Source: JAMZMI01 sp039970095 (GTDB lineage Bacteria; Bacteroidota; Bacteroidia; Cytophagales; Cyclobacteriaceae). From it: a DNA stretch of 64,000 nt. Position numbers and translations under genes: made by a program. The notes beneath the pieces were generated by a model, which was not told where the DNA came from, searched no databases, and saw nothing but the letters and a program-made list of their open reading frames with translations. Each line of letters opens with the position of its first letter. Position 1 is the stretch's first letter. The stretch is from positions 71,693 to 135,692 of the forward strand of contig JBDVMP010000082.1 in NCBI GenBank assembly GCA_039970095.1, read 5' to 3'. Of this stretch, positions 47,401-56,125 are shown one piece after another.

Positions 47401-50400
47401 ATATTGACGTAGGAATCGTTATTTGCATTGGTACCACAATTGATCAAATCAAGTTCCGAATTGTATTCCGTCCAGGATGCAGGTAAGCATGCAGATTCGA
47501 AATCTTCATTAAGTGATGTCAGGATATCCCCACCAAAAGGAAAACCACCTGTTCGGTATAATTCATCTACCTCGCCTGCACTAAAAGTTCTGTTGTAAAC
47601 CTTGATATCATCAATTTCACCGTCAAAGAAATCTTCGCTTACATTTGTTGTACCTACGGTGGATGGAGTTCCTGATCCCCTGCTATCCACAGTACCCGAC
47701 AGTAAGGTTACGGCAACTTCAGATCCATTTTTGTATAGTCGTGTATTTGCTCCGTCGTAAGTCAAGGTAAGATGCTGCCATTCGTCGAGACTCAAAGAAG
47801 TGCTGCCGGACACTTCTCCGCTACCACCGAAGTACAGGTTAGTGTAGAGCACACCATCTATAACCTGAGCTTGCATGTTTCCAAAATTCAAAACTCCTGT
47901 GAGTCCTTCAGTGTTGGCCGGGTTGACCCACCAGGAAACCGTGAATTGATCAGAACCTCCAAAATAATCAACCTCCGGCAACTCAATGTAAGCATCTACC
48001 CCATTGAAACTAAATGCAGAATTCGGATCTCCAAAGCGATCGTAGGCAGGTTCTGCTCCCAATACCAGTCCGTCATTTAATTGTCCTGAAACATCATCAG
48101 CGTCACCTTGGAATGGATAGTCTGCTAAAATTCCTGTTTGCTCTGTGAGCCATCCAAATGCTCCGTATAACTCATAGAGCTCCTCCTCAGACAGAGCTCT
48201 GTCATAAATACGCATGTCATCCGCGGCTCCCGTGTAATAATTACCCTCTGTATATTCAAACCGCCCTAATCTCACTTCAAACTGGTCAGCTTCATATAGA
48301 ATTTGATTGGTGTTAAATATTTCTTCAACCAACTCACCATCCAGGTAGAACCTAAAGAAGTTCTCATCATAGGTGATCGCAGCAAAATGCCATTCGTCGG
48401 AGGTCACAGGGGCAGAGAGTACTCTATAATCACCGCCAAGATTTAGAATTCCTTGAATATATCGATCTGTGTCATCATAAATAGCCAAAGCTGCTACGCC
48501 TTCAAGGTCAATTATTTGTTGAGAGCCCGCAACCAGGGTTGAGGCATTGAACCAACCTGAAACGGTGAGTTCTTTTGGCGTAATCGGCAAAGCTGGCGCA
48601 TCCACATCACTTGTTCCATCAAAATATAACGCCTGATTTGAATCTCCGAACCTATCAGAAAAGCCTACAGCTCTAGTTAGCACACCGTTGTACCCATTAC
48701 CAGATTCATCCGTTGCTGAGGCATTCAATGGGTAATACAACCAAAGGTGATCATTATATAGTCCTTTAATTTCTTCATCTGACAGGACTCCATCTATCCA
48801 TAGGAAGTCATCCACATAGCCATCATATGAATTACCAATTTCGTATGCATTGCCAGTGATATCAATGTCACCATAAACAGGCTCGGTATGGACAAGTACA
48901 CCATCGTCATAAAAGCGCATCTCCCCTCCGTCATAGACCCACGTAAGCATGGTCCATTGCCCAGTAGGCGCTTCGACAGAGATCCCTTCAATACTTATCT
49001 CTACTCCATTTTGAAAATATCTCCAAGAAAATTCCGTAGGATAAATGTGGTTGTGAAAGCTTCCAACACTGTGAAAGATGGTTCCAGCATTATCATTGGT
49101 GACAGGATTGAGCCATATATTCATGGTAAAACCATTGCTTAATTGCATTTCGGGAGAAGCCGGGATCGTCACCAGTTCATTCGCAGGTAAGTCAAAAGCA
49201 CTTCCAGTCTCACCAAACCGGTCAGTGACGTAGCTGACACTTGCTGAAGTACCGTCATTTCCATAACCACTTTCGTCAGTCAGGTCTCCATCAAAATACA
49301 GTTCAGCTACAGCATCCCAATTTCCCCATGAAGTTTCAAGTAACTCATAAGTGTTATTGATGACATCTACAGTCAAAGTATAAGTTCCTGTCTCAACGAA
49401 GATATTTGCTCCAAAATATTCAAGTTGACCATCGCTCAAATAACCCCAATCAAGGTAATTCCATGTGTCATTCACTCTCAATTTCCACTCTCCATCATAA
49501 AGCTTAATGTTCTTTATCTGATAGATACCTGAGCCTATTTCTGTCAAATCTACATCATCATTCCAGCCTGAATCATCGCCCGTAGTTGCCGAACCTATGA
49601 TACCAATAGATGTAATAGGTTCGAGATAATAGCCAAGGCTAGTTTCCCACAACCCCACAGCATACAATCCCTGACTAAGCGTGACAGTTGCTCCACCGAC
49701 ATCAGCGATACCATCCAATTCATTGTCACCCATGAACGCCTCAGGTAGGCCCTCATCAAAATCCGTCAGTCTGAAATGGTACGTACCCGCCTGCAAATCC
49801 AGTGCTGCGACATACCTTCCACCTATTGGTTCAAGTGATAAATCTCGTACTGCCTCGCCTCCTACATCTTCAGGCCCTCGCAGCGCCTGTGCCTCAAAAG
49901 GCCAGAGTTTTTGATTATATACTTCTCTTATTTCTTCATCTGATAGAGCAGATCTGTGTATCTGTACTTCATCGATTATACCATCAAAGCCATCTCCTAT
50001 GAGAATGGACCCTTCAGAAACTGGAATAGCAGATCCTTCAGTGCCTTCAACAAACCCATAATTGACTAGAACCTGTCCATTCACGTATATCCTGACACCA
50101 CCATTTGAGCTATAAGTGAAAGCAACATGTGCCCAGTTTCCAAGATAAACTTCTCCGGCATCTCCATAAGAAATGCCCGTAACATCACCGAAAACGCGTC
50201 TCGTGTAATCTGTTACACCAGGGTCAAGATCTCCAGTGGATAGCCTTAAGTCAAAACCCTGGCCATTCATCACATTCTTAACAATACTCACATCAGCAGC
50301 AGGAAAGGAATTTGGCTTGATCCAGGCGGTCACGGTGATTTCTGACCCAAAGTCATAATTTATGGTATTTGATAACTCCAGCGGACTGGCGTTTATGTAA

Positions 50401-53400
50401 TCAAAATTGTAAGCACCCACACCACTACCATCCAAGGCAAATCGATCCGTAGTGAGACCGTTACCAGAACCAAGTTCGTAGGCATCAAAACCATTGTCTG
50501 TTGCATCAGATAAATCACTGGTAAAAGGAAGGTATGCAAGAAGGTCCGTGCTGCCTTCTTCATAAAGGGCAGCAACATTTTCTTCTGAAAGGGCAAAGTC
50601 ATAGATTAAAACATCATCCATGCGGTTTGTCCAATACTCACCGTTCTGCGTGCCTTGTCTTCCTATATAAAGGTCTCCACCCGCAAAACCGTATGAATTA
50701 CCAGATGAAGAATTTATATATTCTCCATCAAGATAAATTGTAGAATTGGAGCCGTCATATGTTGCCACCACGTGCACCCATCTTCCATAATCCAGATATG
50801 CTCCAGTTGCGATCCATGTGTCACCAAACCTCAATTCATTGGATCCAGCAGTAGTTCCAAGATAAGTATTGCCCGAAGCACCGGCATTCCACCAACTCAC
50901 AATCGTTCTATAATCGCTTGTCGCGTTATCCCACTTAACCCAAGCCGAAATAGAAAACGGAGCATTATCGGTAAGGGTGGCTCCTGATTGAATATAGTTA
51001 TCTATACCATTAAACCAGTAAGCAGACTCTGGACTTCCGAACCTGTCGTTAACCAATATTGGGCCATTAACTGCCCCGTCCCAGCCATTGTCTGATACAT
51101 CAAGACCATTTCCATTGAATGGATAGTAAGCAACAGGCCCCACCTCTGAGTAGTTGAGAGACCAACCACCTGCAGTTATATATTCATCAGAGACGAATCT
51201 GATATATACAGACTCAGATCCTGACTGTAGTGGTGCAGGTATATCAGACCCGCTCAAAACTGCCAATAAAGGCGCCTGATCGTTTTCTCCATCGTATATA
51301 TACAAAAAGTCATAATTAAACTCTGTATCAAACTCTGTAAACTCAAGCAGAACGCGTGATTTATCCGGATATTGAATTAGCCAATCGCAGGTAAAGTCGG
51401 CATTGTACCTATACACTCCGCTACCATCAGAGATGGTTCCAGAAGCATTAGAAAAAACACCCCCGTCACAGCCATGACTTGGGGTTATATCAAGCAGGAA
51501 TATCTCTTCAATCGAAGCGCCACCACTATCGGTTACCCGTACTCGAATTGAATACTCTACGGCCGTGGCGTCTATATTCCCTGCCACTTTGAGGGTAGCT
51601 CCCTCTATCACAAACAAGTCATTATTTATATCTCCTTCTCCGTCTACAAGTTCAAAAACATGAGATTCTCCAGGGTCAACATCTTCAGCGGAAAAATCAG
51701 CCACCGGCAAATTATTTGCAGCCGCATTGTCTAAGCCATAAAACTGCATTGAAATAACAGTTGGTGCAGCATTCACTCCATCACTCAAAGAATAGTTTGC
51801 TCTTCTGATTTCAACATCGGGAACATTGTCATTGGTCATCACGCAATAATATTCCCCTTCCACAGATGACGTGAAATTAAAAACGTGATCTATCAAATTT
51901 GCCCCCTCTATAAGTTCATCGTTGTAATACCATTGATATTGAGTCCCACTTGCGGATTCAATTGCGGAAAGTGTCAGTTCCTCGCCTTCAGCCGGCTCAA
52001 GTGAAACCGGATCCCCCAATGTCTGAGGACTTGCATACAAGGCTGATCCGCTTGAATTAAGAGCAACATTTGGAAGCAAATCATCAAAGCCTATTTGATT
52101 GCCATATACAGATAAAACCGTTCCTGCAGACAACCCTGATAAGTCTGGCAGACCTGTCAACTGGTTCGTGTATAGGTAAATCCCTCCTCCTGCTGTGTTG
52201 GTCCAAGAGGCGAGTCCTCCGGGAATATCTCCAGTCAGTTGGTTTCTACTAAGAGAGAAAATGTTGCAGTTTGTCAGGTTAGCAAGCTCAGTAGGTATTG
52301 TGCCAGTGAGTTGATTGAGGCTAATGTTGAAATATGTTGCTTTGGTAAGATTGCCATATTCCGGAGGTATTGTTCCTGTAATTGCGTTGTTGAAAAGCAG
52401 TAGGTAATCCAAAGAAACCAGGGATCCCAGCGAAGCAGGAAGCGTTCCTGTCAGGTTATTAGCAGCAAGACTCAAAGTAGTCACCACTCCTTCATTAGTG
52501 TCCACTCCATACCAATCATCCAATGGCGCATCAGTTCCCCAGTTGCTATTGTCAACCCAACTGTCCCCGTTAGTGCTATTATAGAAATCCATCAACACCT
52601 CTCTTGGGTCTTCATAGCCATTTTCGGCGTAAAGGCCTAAAATCTCAGAAGCATCTAGCGCAATGTCGTAAATTCGGATGTCGTCAATTTTACCATCCCA
52701 GTATTCAGAGCTAGCTGTCCCTTGTCTTCCAATGGTCAAAGTGTTGAACTGATAACTCAAACCAGTGATGGAGACATCACTCTCAATGCCATCGATATAA
52801 AGTCGAGACTGGTTTCCATCATACGTCCCCACCAAATGCACCCATTTACCTGCTTCAAGTGGTGTTCCAGTTTCAAAACTATCACCAAAAGCTAGATTTC
52901 CAGTTTCTGTTACTCCAAGGTACATTCTGGATGAAAGCGAGCCTTCAAACCAACTTAGAGCTGTATGACGTCCAGTGTTTCCGTCCCAATAAACCCACAC
53001 AGATGCTGAGAATGGTTGATTATTAGCAAATGTCTGTGTGGTGTTGATATAGTTACTAGATCCGTCAAACGTATATGCCGCATCCGCATTGCCAAATCTA
53101 TCTACGGCTAGTGTTGCACCATTTACAGTACCATCAATACCATTGCCTGTACCGTCAGATGCATCTCCATCAAATAGATAAATAGCAACCTCATCAAATA
53201 GCCCACCCGTCTCATAAAGTGAAAGAATATCCGATGGAGAGAGTGCATAACTAAATAATTGAATTTCATCCAGAGATGCAGGGGTGTACCATCCTTCATT
53301 CGTATTAGCGCCAATGTCAAAAACGGAGGTGGACAATGTATTGAGGTCTAAGTTGCCTCTAGCTTCTTCGATACCATTTAGGTACAATACAGCTTCAGAA

Positions 53401-55043
53401 CCGTCATAAGTCGCCGCTACAAAATACCATTCTCCTAAATTCATGGTTGTTGATCCGGTCAAGTCAGCATTGTGTCCCCATAGCCACGCTTTCTGAGCGT
53501 TCGCACCTAGTCCAAAAACACCGCCATTGATAATATTATCACCATAGACCATCATGATATCCGGGGAGGCACTGGTTGCGTCTAGTTTCATCCATCCGGC
53601 AATGGTTCTATGAGCCGCACCCAATGGGAATTCTATTGCTTCTCCGCGCATGTAGGAATTGCTACCATTCAAACTAAGAGCTGAAAGGTCACTATCAAAG
53701 CGGTCTGCTACATAGGTTATATCTGTTGCAACGCTGGCGTCATTCCCATTTCCTGATTCATCTAATCCGTTGTTATTGAAAGGAAAGTAAACCAAAAGCT
53801 CTTCAGCTACAGGCAAACTGTTTTCCAAAACAAGTAAGTTACCGGTCGTATTGGAAACTACGACCATATCATTGACTCCATTACCGGTTAAATCAGCAAC
53901 CTGAATACCTCGGGGTTTATTCTCCGCCGACAGCTCAGAGACTGTGGAAAAAGTAATGGCACTACTTGTGCTTGCATTATCAAGAGTTGTATTTTCAAAT
54001 ACGGAGATAATATTTCCATTGTTATCCGTTGCAACAATCTCCGGACGGCCATCATTATTTAGGTCTCCGCTTGTAATCAGCCTCGTAGCGGCGGAAGTAG
54101 TGATATCAAATACATCACCCAAAATCAAACTACCAGGCCCTGACGCCAAATTTCCAAAAACGCGAATACTGTTTGTCCCAAGAAGAGAAACAGCAACATC
54201 TTCATAACCGTCAGCATTAAAATCATCAACTACCAAATGCCACGGGGTTGAACCGGTGGCATATTGAGTTATCGAGGTAAAGTCTAGGGTACCTACAGTG
54301 GAATTATTCCTAAATATCTCAATATTATCAGAGCCGGAATTGACAATCAAGATATCTGTCTTTCCGTTTAGGTCAAGGTCAGATAGCGCAAGATCGTTCG
54401 GGGAGGTATTGCTTGTACTTACATCAAATCGTGTAGCAAAAGACACAGTGCTCCCTGAACTCAGGTTTCGGAATATGCTAAAATGATTAGAGACACCAAC
54501 TGTAACAACAATATCATCCAAGCCATCGCCATCCATATCTGCAGCTTCAACATGATTAGGAATTGATGATACTTCATAACTCTGCCCCGCAGAAAAAGAA
54601 AACGAACCTGATCCGGCGCTTGTGTTTAAGAATGCTTTTATAGAGTGCGTGCCATCAAAATTATCTGTTCCTGCTGCCACTAAATCCGGGAGTCCATCGT
54701 TGTTAAGGTCCACAGCCGTTACATAAATGGGATCGTTCGTCATGGTAAGGCTAGCTGCGGCAGTAAACGACAATGAACTTGTGGATGAAGAGTTGCTATA
54801 AACCACAACTTCCTCTAATCCTGTATTGCATAAAGCAACATCATCCAGACCATCTCCATCAAAATCTGCAATGGCAAGTTCATTAGGACTACTGCCCGAT
54901 GCTATCGCTGTAGAGCTGAAATTGATTGGATCTATTTGAGCAAACGAAGGAACAGCTAAAGCGATAAATAGTGTAGCTGGCACGCTATTCTTTAAAAAAT
55001 TTACCCCTTTACTGAAAACACTTTTTGTATAATTTCTAATCAT
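41457..55043 (-). CDS. Giant modular T9SS surface protein (FG-GAP, LamG, LRR, CUB, cadherin)
   Basis: 4,528 residues, signal peptide to PSFAQ (about 36). In order: seven FG-GAP/VCBS-like repeats (about 40-405, DxDGDGLDD), two LamG/concanavalin-like domains (410-800), a leucine-rich repeat block (820-950, LTGTLP/LTGTIP), an Ig-like domain, a cadherin-like domain, a CUB domain (about 1188-1300), two LamG domains, a SusE/SusF-like starch-binding-type segment (about 1708-1900, WNDDVDLTEIG), three LamG domains (1908-2498), a cleaved-adhesin-like (choice-of-anchor J) domain, cadherin and DUF5018-like modules, a beta-propeller-like region (3180-3578), another LamG (3584-3780), two cadherins, and a T9SS type A sorting domain (4445-4528, NLYPNPV, ending KFIKQ). 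Most likely a giant adhesin or extracellular glycan/protein-binding fibre. It is coupled to the caspase gene and preceded by the Kre9-like gene. Confidence 0.93.
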   Translation of the reverse strand: MIRNYTKSVFSKGVNFLKNSVPATLFIALAVPSFAQIDPINFSSTAIASGSSPNELAIADFDGDGLDDVALCNTGLEEVVVYSNSSSTSSLSFTAAASLTMTNDPIYVTAVDLNNDGLPDLVAAGTDNFDGTHSIKAFLNTSAGSGSFSFSAGQSYEVSSIPNHVEAADMDGDGLDDIVVTVGVSNHFSIFRNLSSGSTVSFATRFDVSTSNTSPNDLALSDLDLNGKTDILIVNSGSDNIEIFRNNSTVGTLDFTSITQYATGSTPWHLVVDDFNADGYEDVAVSLLGTNSIRVFGNLASGPGSLILGDVFDITTSAATRLITSGDLNNDGRPEIVATDNNGNIISVFENTTLDNASTSSAITFSTVSELSAENKPRGIQVADLTGNGVNDMVVVSNTTGNLLVLENSLPVAEELLVYFPFNNNGLDESGNGNDASVATDITYVADRFDSDLSALSLNGSNSYMRGEAIEFPLGAAHRTIAGWMKLDATSASPDIMMVYGDNIINGGVFGLGANAQKAWLWGHNADLTGSTTMNLGEWYFVAATYDGSEAVLYLNGIEEARGNLDLNTLSTSVFDIGANTNEGWYTPASLDEIQLFSYALSPSDILSLYETGGLFDEVAIYLFDGDASDGTGNGIDGTVNGATLAVDRFGNADAAYTFDGSSNYINTTQTFANNQPFSASVWVYWDGNTGRHTALSWFEGSLSSRMYLGVTETGNLAFGDSFETGTPLEAGKWVHLVGTYDGNQSRLYIDGIESDVSITGLSYQFNTLTIGRQGTASSEYWDGKIDDIRIYDIALDASEILGLYAENGYEDPREVLMDFYNSTNGDSWVDNSNWGTDAPLDDWYGVDTNEGVVTTLSLAANNLTGTLPASLGSLVSLDYLLLFNNAITGTIPPEYGNLTKATYFNISLNQLTGTIPTELANLTNCNIFSLSRNQLTGDIPGGLASWTNTAGGGIYLYTNQLTGLPDLSGLSAGTVLSVYGNQIGFDDLLPNVALNSSGSALYASPQTLGDPVSLEPAEGEELTLSAIESASGTQYQWYYNDELIEGANLIDHVFNFTSSVEGEYYCVMTNDNVPDVEIRRANYSLSDGVNAAPTVISMQFYGLDNAAANNLPVADFSAEDVDPGESHVFELVDGEGDINNDLFVIEGATLKVAGNIDATAVEYSIRVRVTDSGGASIEEIFLLDITPSHGCDGGVFSNASGTISDGSGVYRYNADFTCDWLIQYPDKSRVLLEFTEFDTEFNYDFLYIYDGENDQAPLLAVLSGSDIPAPLQSGSESVYIRFVSDEYITAGGWSLNYSEVGPVAYYPFNGNGLDVSDNGWDGAVNGPILVNDRFGSPESAYWFNGIDNYIQSGATLTDNAPFSISAWVKWDNATSDYRTIVSWWNAGASGNTYLGTTAGSNELRFGDTWIATGAYLDYGRWVHVVATYDGSNSTIYLDGEYINSSSGNSYGFAGGDLYIGRQGTQNGEYWTNRMDDVLIYDFALSEENVAALYEEGSTDLLAYLPFTSDLSDATDNGFDAYELGSGNGLTTDRFALDGSGVGAYNFDYINASPLELSNTINYDFGSEITVTAWIKPNSFPAADVSIVKNVMNGQGFDLRLSTGDLDPGVTDYTRRVFGDVTGISYGDAGEVYLGNWAHVAFTYSSNGGVRIYVNGQVLVNYGFVEGTEGSAIPVSEGSILIGDGFDGIIDEVQIHRSALSDEEIREVYNQKLWPFEAQALRGPEDVGGEAVRDLSLEPIGGRYVAALDLQAGTYHFRLTDFDEGLPEAFMGDNELDGIADVGGATVTLSQGLYAVGLWETSLGYYLEPITSIGIIGSATTGDDSGWNDDVDLTEIGSGIYQIKNIKLYDGEWKLRVNDTWNYLDWGYLSDGQLEYFGANIFVETGTYTLTVDVINNTYELLETSWGNWDAVAELYFDGDLTDESGYGNDGTSASVSYVTDRFGETGSAFDLPANELVTIPASPEMQLSNGFTMNIWLNPVTNDNAGTIFHSVGSFHNHIYPTEFSWRYFQNGVEISIEGISVEAPTGQWTMLTWVYDGGEMRFYDDGVLVHTEPVYGDIDITGNAYEIGNSYDGYVDDFLWIDGVLSDEEIKGLYNDHLWLYYPLNASATDESGNGYNGVLTRAVGFSDRFGDSNQALYFDGTSDVDAPALPITPKELTVSGWFNASTLVAGSQQIIDLEGVAALAIYDDTDRYIQGILNLGGDYRVLSAPVTSDEWHFAAITYDENFFRFYLDGELVEEIFNTNQILYEADQFEVRLGRFEYTEGNYYTGAADDMRIYDRALSEEELYELYGAFGWLTEQTGILADYPFQGDADDVSGQLNDGLVLGAEPAYDRFGDPNSAFSFNGVDAYIELPEVDYFGGSDQFTVSWWVNPANTEGLTGVLNFGNMQAQVIDGVLYTNLYFGGSGEVSGSTSLSLDEWQHLTLTYDGANTRLYKNGSEVAVTLLSGTVDSRGSGTPSTVGTTNVSEDFFDGEIDDIKVYNRTFSAGEVDELYRTGGFPFGGDILTSLNEDFESACLPASWTEYNSELDLINCGTNANNDSYVNINGYGVGSGESWLITPMIDFNAGNDYFFSVEYSNLYTGPDVEVLYSMDYNGVPNPTGFTWINLTEIETEVNAKTESVGIVNTGDIFLPSLDGTASIAFRYTSDGPDANQSINFSVDDVNVSFITVNENPTALTLSNTNVYEGQEEGTDIGTFITTDPDSDTFTYSLVSGTGTEDDDNGSFAISGDRLITGTGASFSLSGQTAYNILVRTEDNAGGMLDQSFTINVTGTDPADEAHVKSYILPDQIGATTIDTDNAQIYITLADGTSLMALTPTFTISSGASTTHVSGVETDYVNGELYFDVTSSDASVVTTWHVNIRSPHDPWAVQEMNDLLEYVNPAFTISNTSGTETAWSIVSDADNLGNNLLSMSNLNDGSGGMYKSYDLGTSAATVVFRTKIDGSPERLTDVDIHLNGFREQVVLIAPDKILFQRSGLMEVVAGLDFSKWNTFRITADASSGTQMDVELYIGEESTPILTSSSTEATSDNHISFGDGSTTATYASFIDYLIFDKSGAYGPDDLSVASGLIVDGFFRNPTDISLSSTSINEGESAGTQIGVFSTTDADSDTFTYSLVDGSLDNFSFSISGNELFSEATFDFDVKNTYSILVQTEDEQGLTFQKEFTIDVEKVADPADPYAIEWIQKNTPYIGIAQYLNDELVTSVDLYTNYARYQTLIKLSDDGEVTWVSDSIKYVDDPEYYFSHLRADDSGNIYALGHLRGTIEINDTEITSNDGNNGDLIILKYNAAGEIVEHVIIGGSGIENQYGFVVLPSGNLLLSFYFDQFFSFQGKNFDNGISSRALLELDASLNATATSVVHPDNYGSLVLTNEDRLFMTNHGRNAINEFSLIDYSVIATYQLPDAYECYDHTNQMVADGNGDLIFTGIEYTSGSSTSVNNIFAGKFNTGTNTWDWNYIMGSTGGNDEPVRLDVDGDNNVYLAGHYRFSWNVGGVGLPTATLQDIFLAKFDVSGSVLWVHTYGSDEDDYMQALAVDKTNNEVFLTAGFNGSGATVLTETLNNPIGIWLKLSPLGGDGPISVSSIDGFGTYTYNDDQGAGFFNESFDSGITDRFTVEALIRYKGFDGPGDWYNQFVNTAFFTIYVDYDDNENINLQCVVRNRPGQSVSDDYYVGGSVDVEDFGANTWHHIAVTYGEGAMTFFLDGDVLMSNVANYDPMDGVQDFLRLIQEVSGDIDEVRIWNEKRTIDEIRVNIQNEIAASSAGLVGYWPMNTKADDGSGSYTPDATGNGQHLFLEANADILELNLEPTDIQLTNNSVREGLEINTIVGTLSTTDGNSTDSHTYSLVAGTGDVDNARFNINGDELRTSEIFNYTGQTYQIRIQTEDVQGATYQEIFFIGVDQNLNNAPTITGATFDIDENPNNGDIVSDAIQYEDLDGDDITFAITAGNSSGAFAIGSTDGVLTVNDASLFDYESISPKFYTIEITVSDAIESSFASFTINVNNVDEAATFSNFTAPDSYDTGTGGFTVSADIDDPDGLSEVHVFYKRASEEGFNTRSMTDNAGGNYSTTFSGTEIGLISIEYYVETTDILSNKTQSTSKTTSVNRSTSLALDVDNLAGITSGTTVEAYSILAFPFSGATVNGVFTNLMPYDEEKWRLVSYSSSGYSDKKSGGLTAGTGYFFITSESADIDVSGRSVVLDNGVYKINLSPDANGWSLIGNPFQGALDWTAVVQHNIDNAIIGQGDVQTGLQGYNGQFTSQSSLSILEGAFVNSNGSITGFEIPATAVNEAAGGRIARSLNTPEEVFIDELDWSLDLFFETPSYKYSVGGIGINPDAADDHDYHDLAQLPRFSTYLDLTFDDGSTRSIKQSDEFKSWEFQINNSLPEKYIDMTWDIPVSSSRTIIFVDAASRQIYDLSEVRNIKVPNDASAKHQLYYGDKDEIFQHMDLPFDALFNLYPNPVRDYLNLEIYASDNKSVTVEFVSIDGKVAYTEVLDLQRGLTRKQINLVGKNVPEGVYLIKVNTEVLSKFIKQ

Positions 55044-55102
55044 AAGTTGATTGATTAGTCGATGAATTTTTGATTGATATTAATTGGCAATGATGGCATT
55101 TT

Positions 55103-55831
55103 TTAAGATCCCGGTATTGGTGGATCAGGTAAGCTGTTGGTATCAGTATCTCCACCCGGGTCATCACCGCCACCGCCTAGGAAAACATACGCGCCACCAC
55201 CACCGGCAGCAAGCAAAGTCACAAACACCAAACCACCTTTGCCTCCTTTTACCTCAACACTCTGATCTTCCGAATAGAAGTTCGGATCGTTGGTAGGCGT
55301 CACACGCACTTCATATTCACCTTTTGGCATTTTCTTGGGTAAATCCACCGTGTAACTCGTGCCTCTGTGGTTTTTGACAACAGACTTGAAGAGCGTACCT
55401 CCACGGTACATTTCTATGTCATACCAGCCAGACTCGTGGTAATCAGTCCAGCTTACAGTCATTTCCTTGCCTCTCTTAAACTTGTCTCCGACAATTTTCA
55501 CCTGAACAGGAAAAGCAGTAGCCTCAGCTACAAATTTGAATTGTAGTGATCCCTTGAAGTTTCCTATTTTGCTCATCCCATCGAAGGTCACATCCAGAGG
55601 AGCATCCACCTTGAGGGTTTTGAGGTTCAAGTCGAGCGGCTTGCCGTAATTATCAGCAGAAGTATAGACTTTGAGTTCGTAGGTTTCTCGCGAGGAATGA
55701 TGCGATCGAACCAATGCAGTGAAAGAGACCTTTCCATCATCATTGATATCCAGGTTCATAATTCTTAGATCTTGTGAATAGGCGAAAAATACACCCAACA
55801 CAAAAACGGCGGTAAATAAGTGGCGTTTCAT
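55103..55831 (-). CDS. Kre9/KNH-like exported protein with C-terminal membrane segment
   Basis: 242 residues with a signal peptide (to AYSQ, about 20). A central domain (about 118-188, KRGKEMTVSWTDYHESGWYDIEMYRGG) matches the Ser-Thr-rich GPI-anchored (Kre9/KNH) family pattern that occurs in bacteria as a beta-sandwich. A hydrophobic glycine-rich helix (GGLVFVTLLAAGGGGAYVFL, about 196-216) and an acidic Gly/Pro tail follow. It starts the caspase operon, 59 bp before the giant protein gene, and could anchor or present the giant protein. Confidence 0.78.
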   Translation of the reverse strand: MKRHLFTAVFVLGVFFAYSQDLRIMNLDINDDGKVSFTALVRSHHSSRETYELKVYTSADNYGKPLDLNLKTLKVDAPLDVTFDGMSKIGNFKGSLQFKFVAEATAFPVQVKIVGDKFKRGKEMTVSWTDYHESGWYDIEMYRGGTLFKSVVKNHRGTSYTVDLPKKMPKGEYEVRVTPTNDPNFYSEDQSVEVKGGKGGLVFVTLLAAGGGGAYVFLGGGGDDPGGDTDTNSLPDPPIPGS

Positions 55832-56079
55832 ATTGTCAAATCAAGTTGGCAAACCTGCTTCATTTTGTGCAGGTCAATTCTTTATTACTCAGGTTCCCTT
55901 CATGTCAACAAATAAAATTCAATACATTCAAGGAATATGACTATTTAAACCCTGAAAGTTAACAAAATAAACCTTGAAAATTGACGTTATAATTAGTTTG
56001 TTCATCGAACACAGAAGCCGTCCTTTACCACAATACAGACAATCAGTTTGACCTTCATTGGGACTGTGATTAACAAAAA

Positions 56080-56097
56080 AAGGGGCCTCCGCCCCTT
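56080..56097 (-). terminator. Rho-independent terminator of the tyrosine-rich lipoprotein gene
   Basis: AAGGGGC (56080-56086) pairs with GCCCCTT (56091-56097) around CTCC; the A-run on its left is a U-tract on the minus strand. Confidence 0.75.
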
Positions 56098-56125
56098 CTT
56101 AAATTTATCTTACTCCAAATTGGTA

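Noticed and set aside
41457..55043. CRISPR or long DNA tandem repeat within the giant gene
   Set aside because: Repeats are diverged protein domains (LamG, cadherin) with no short identical DNA repeats and spacers.
55832..56060. Promoter of the caspase operon
   Set aside because: No TAnnTTTG element on the minus strand was found in the gap, so no site is claimed.
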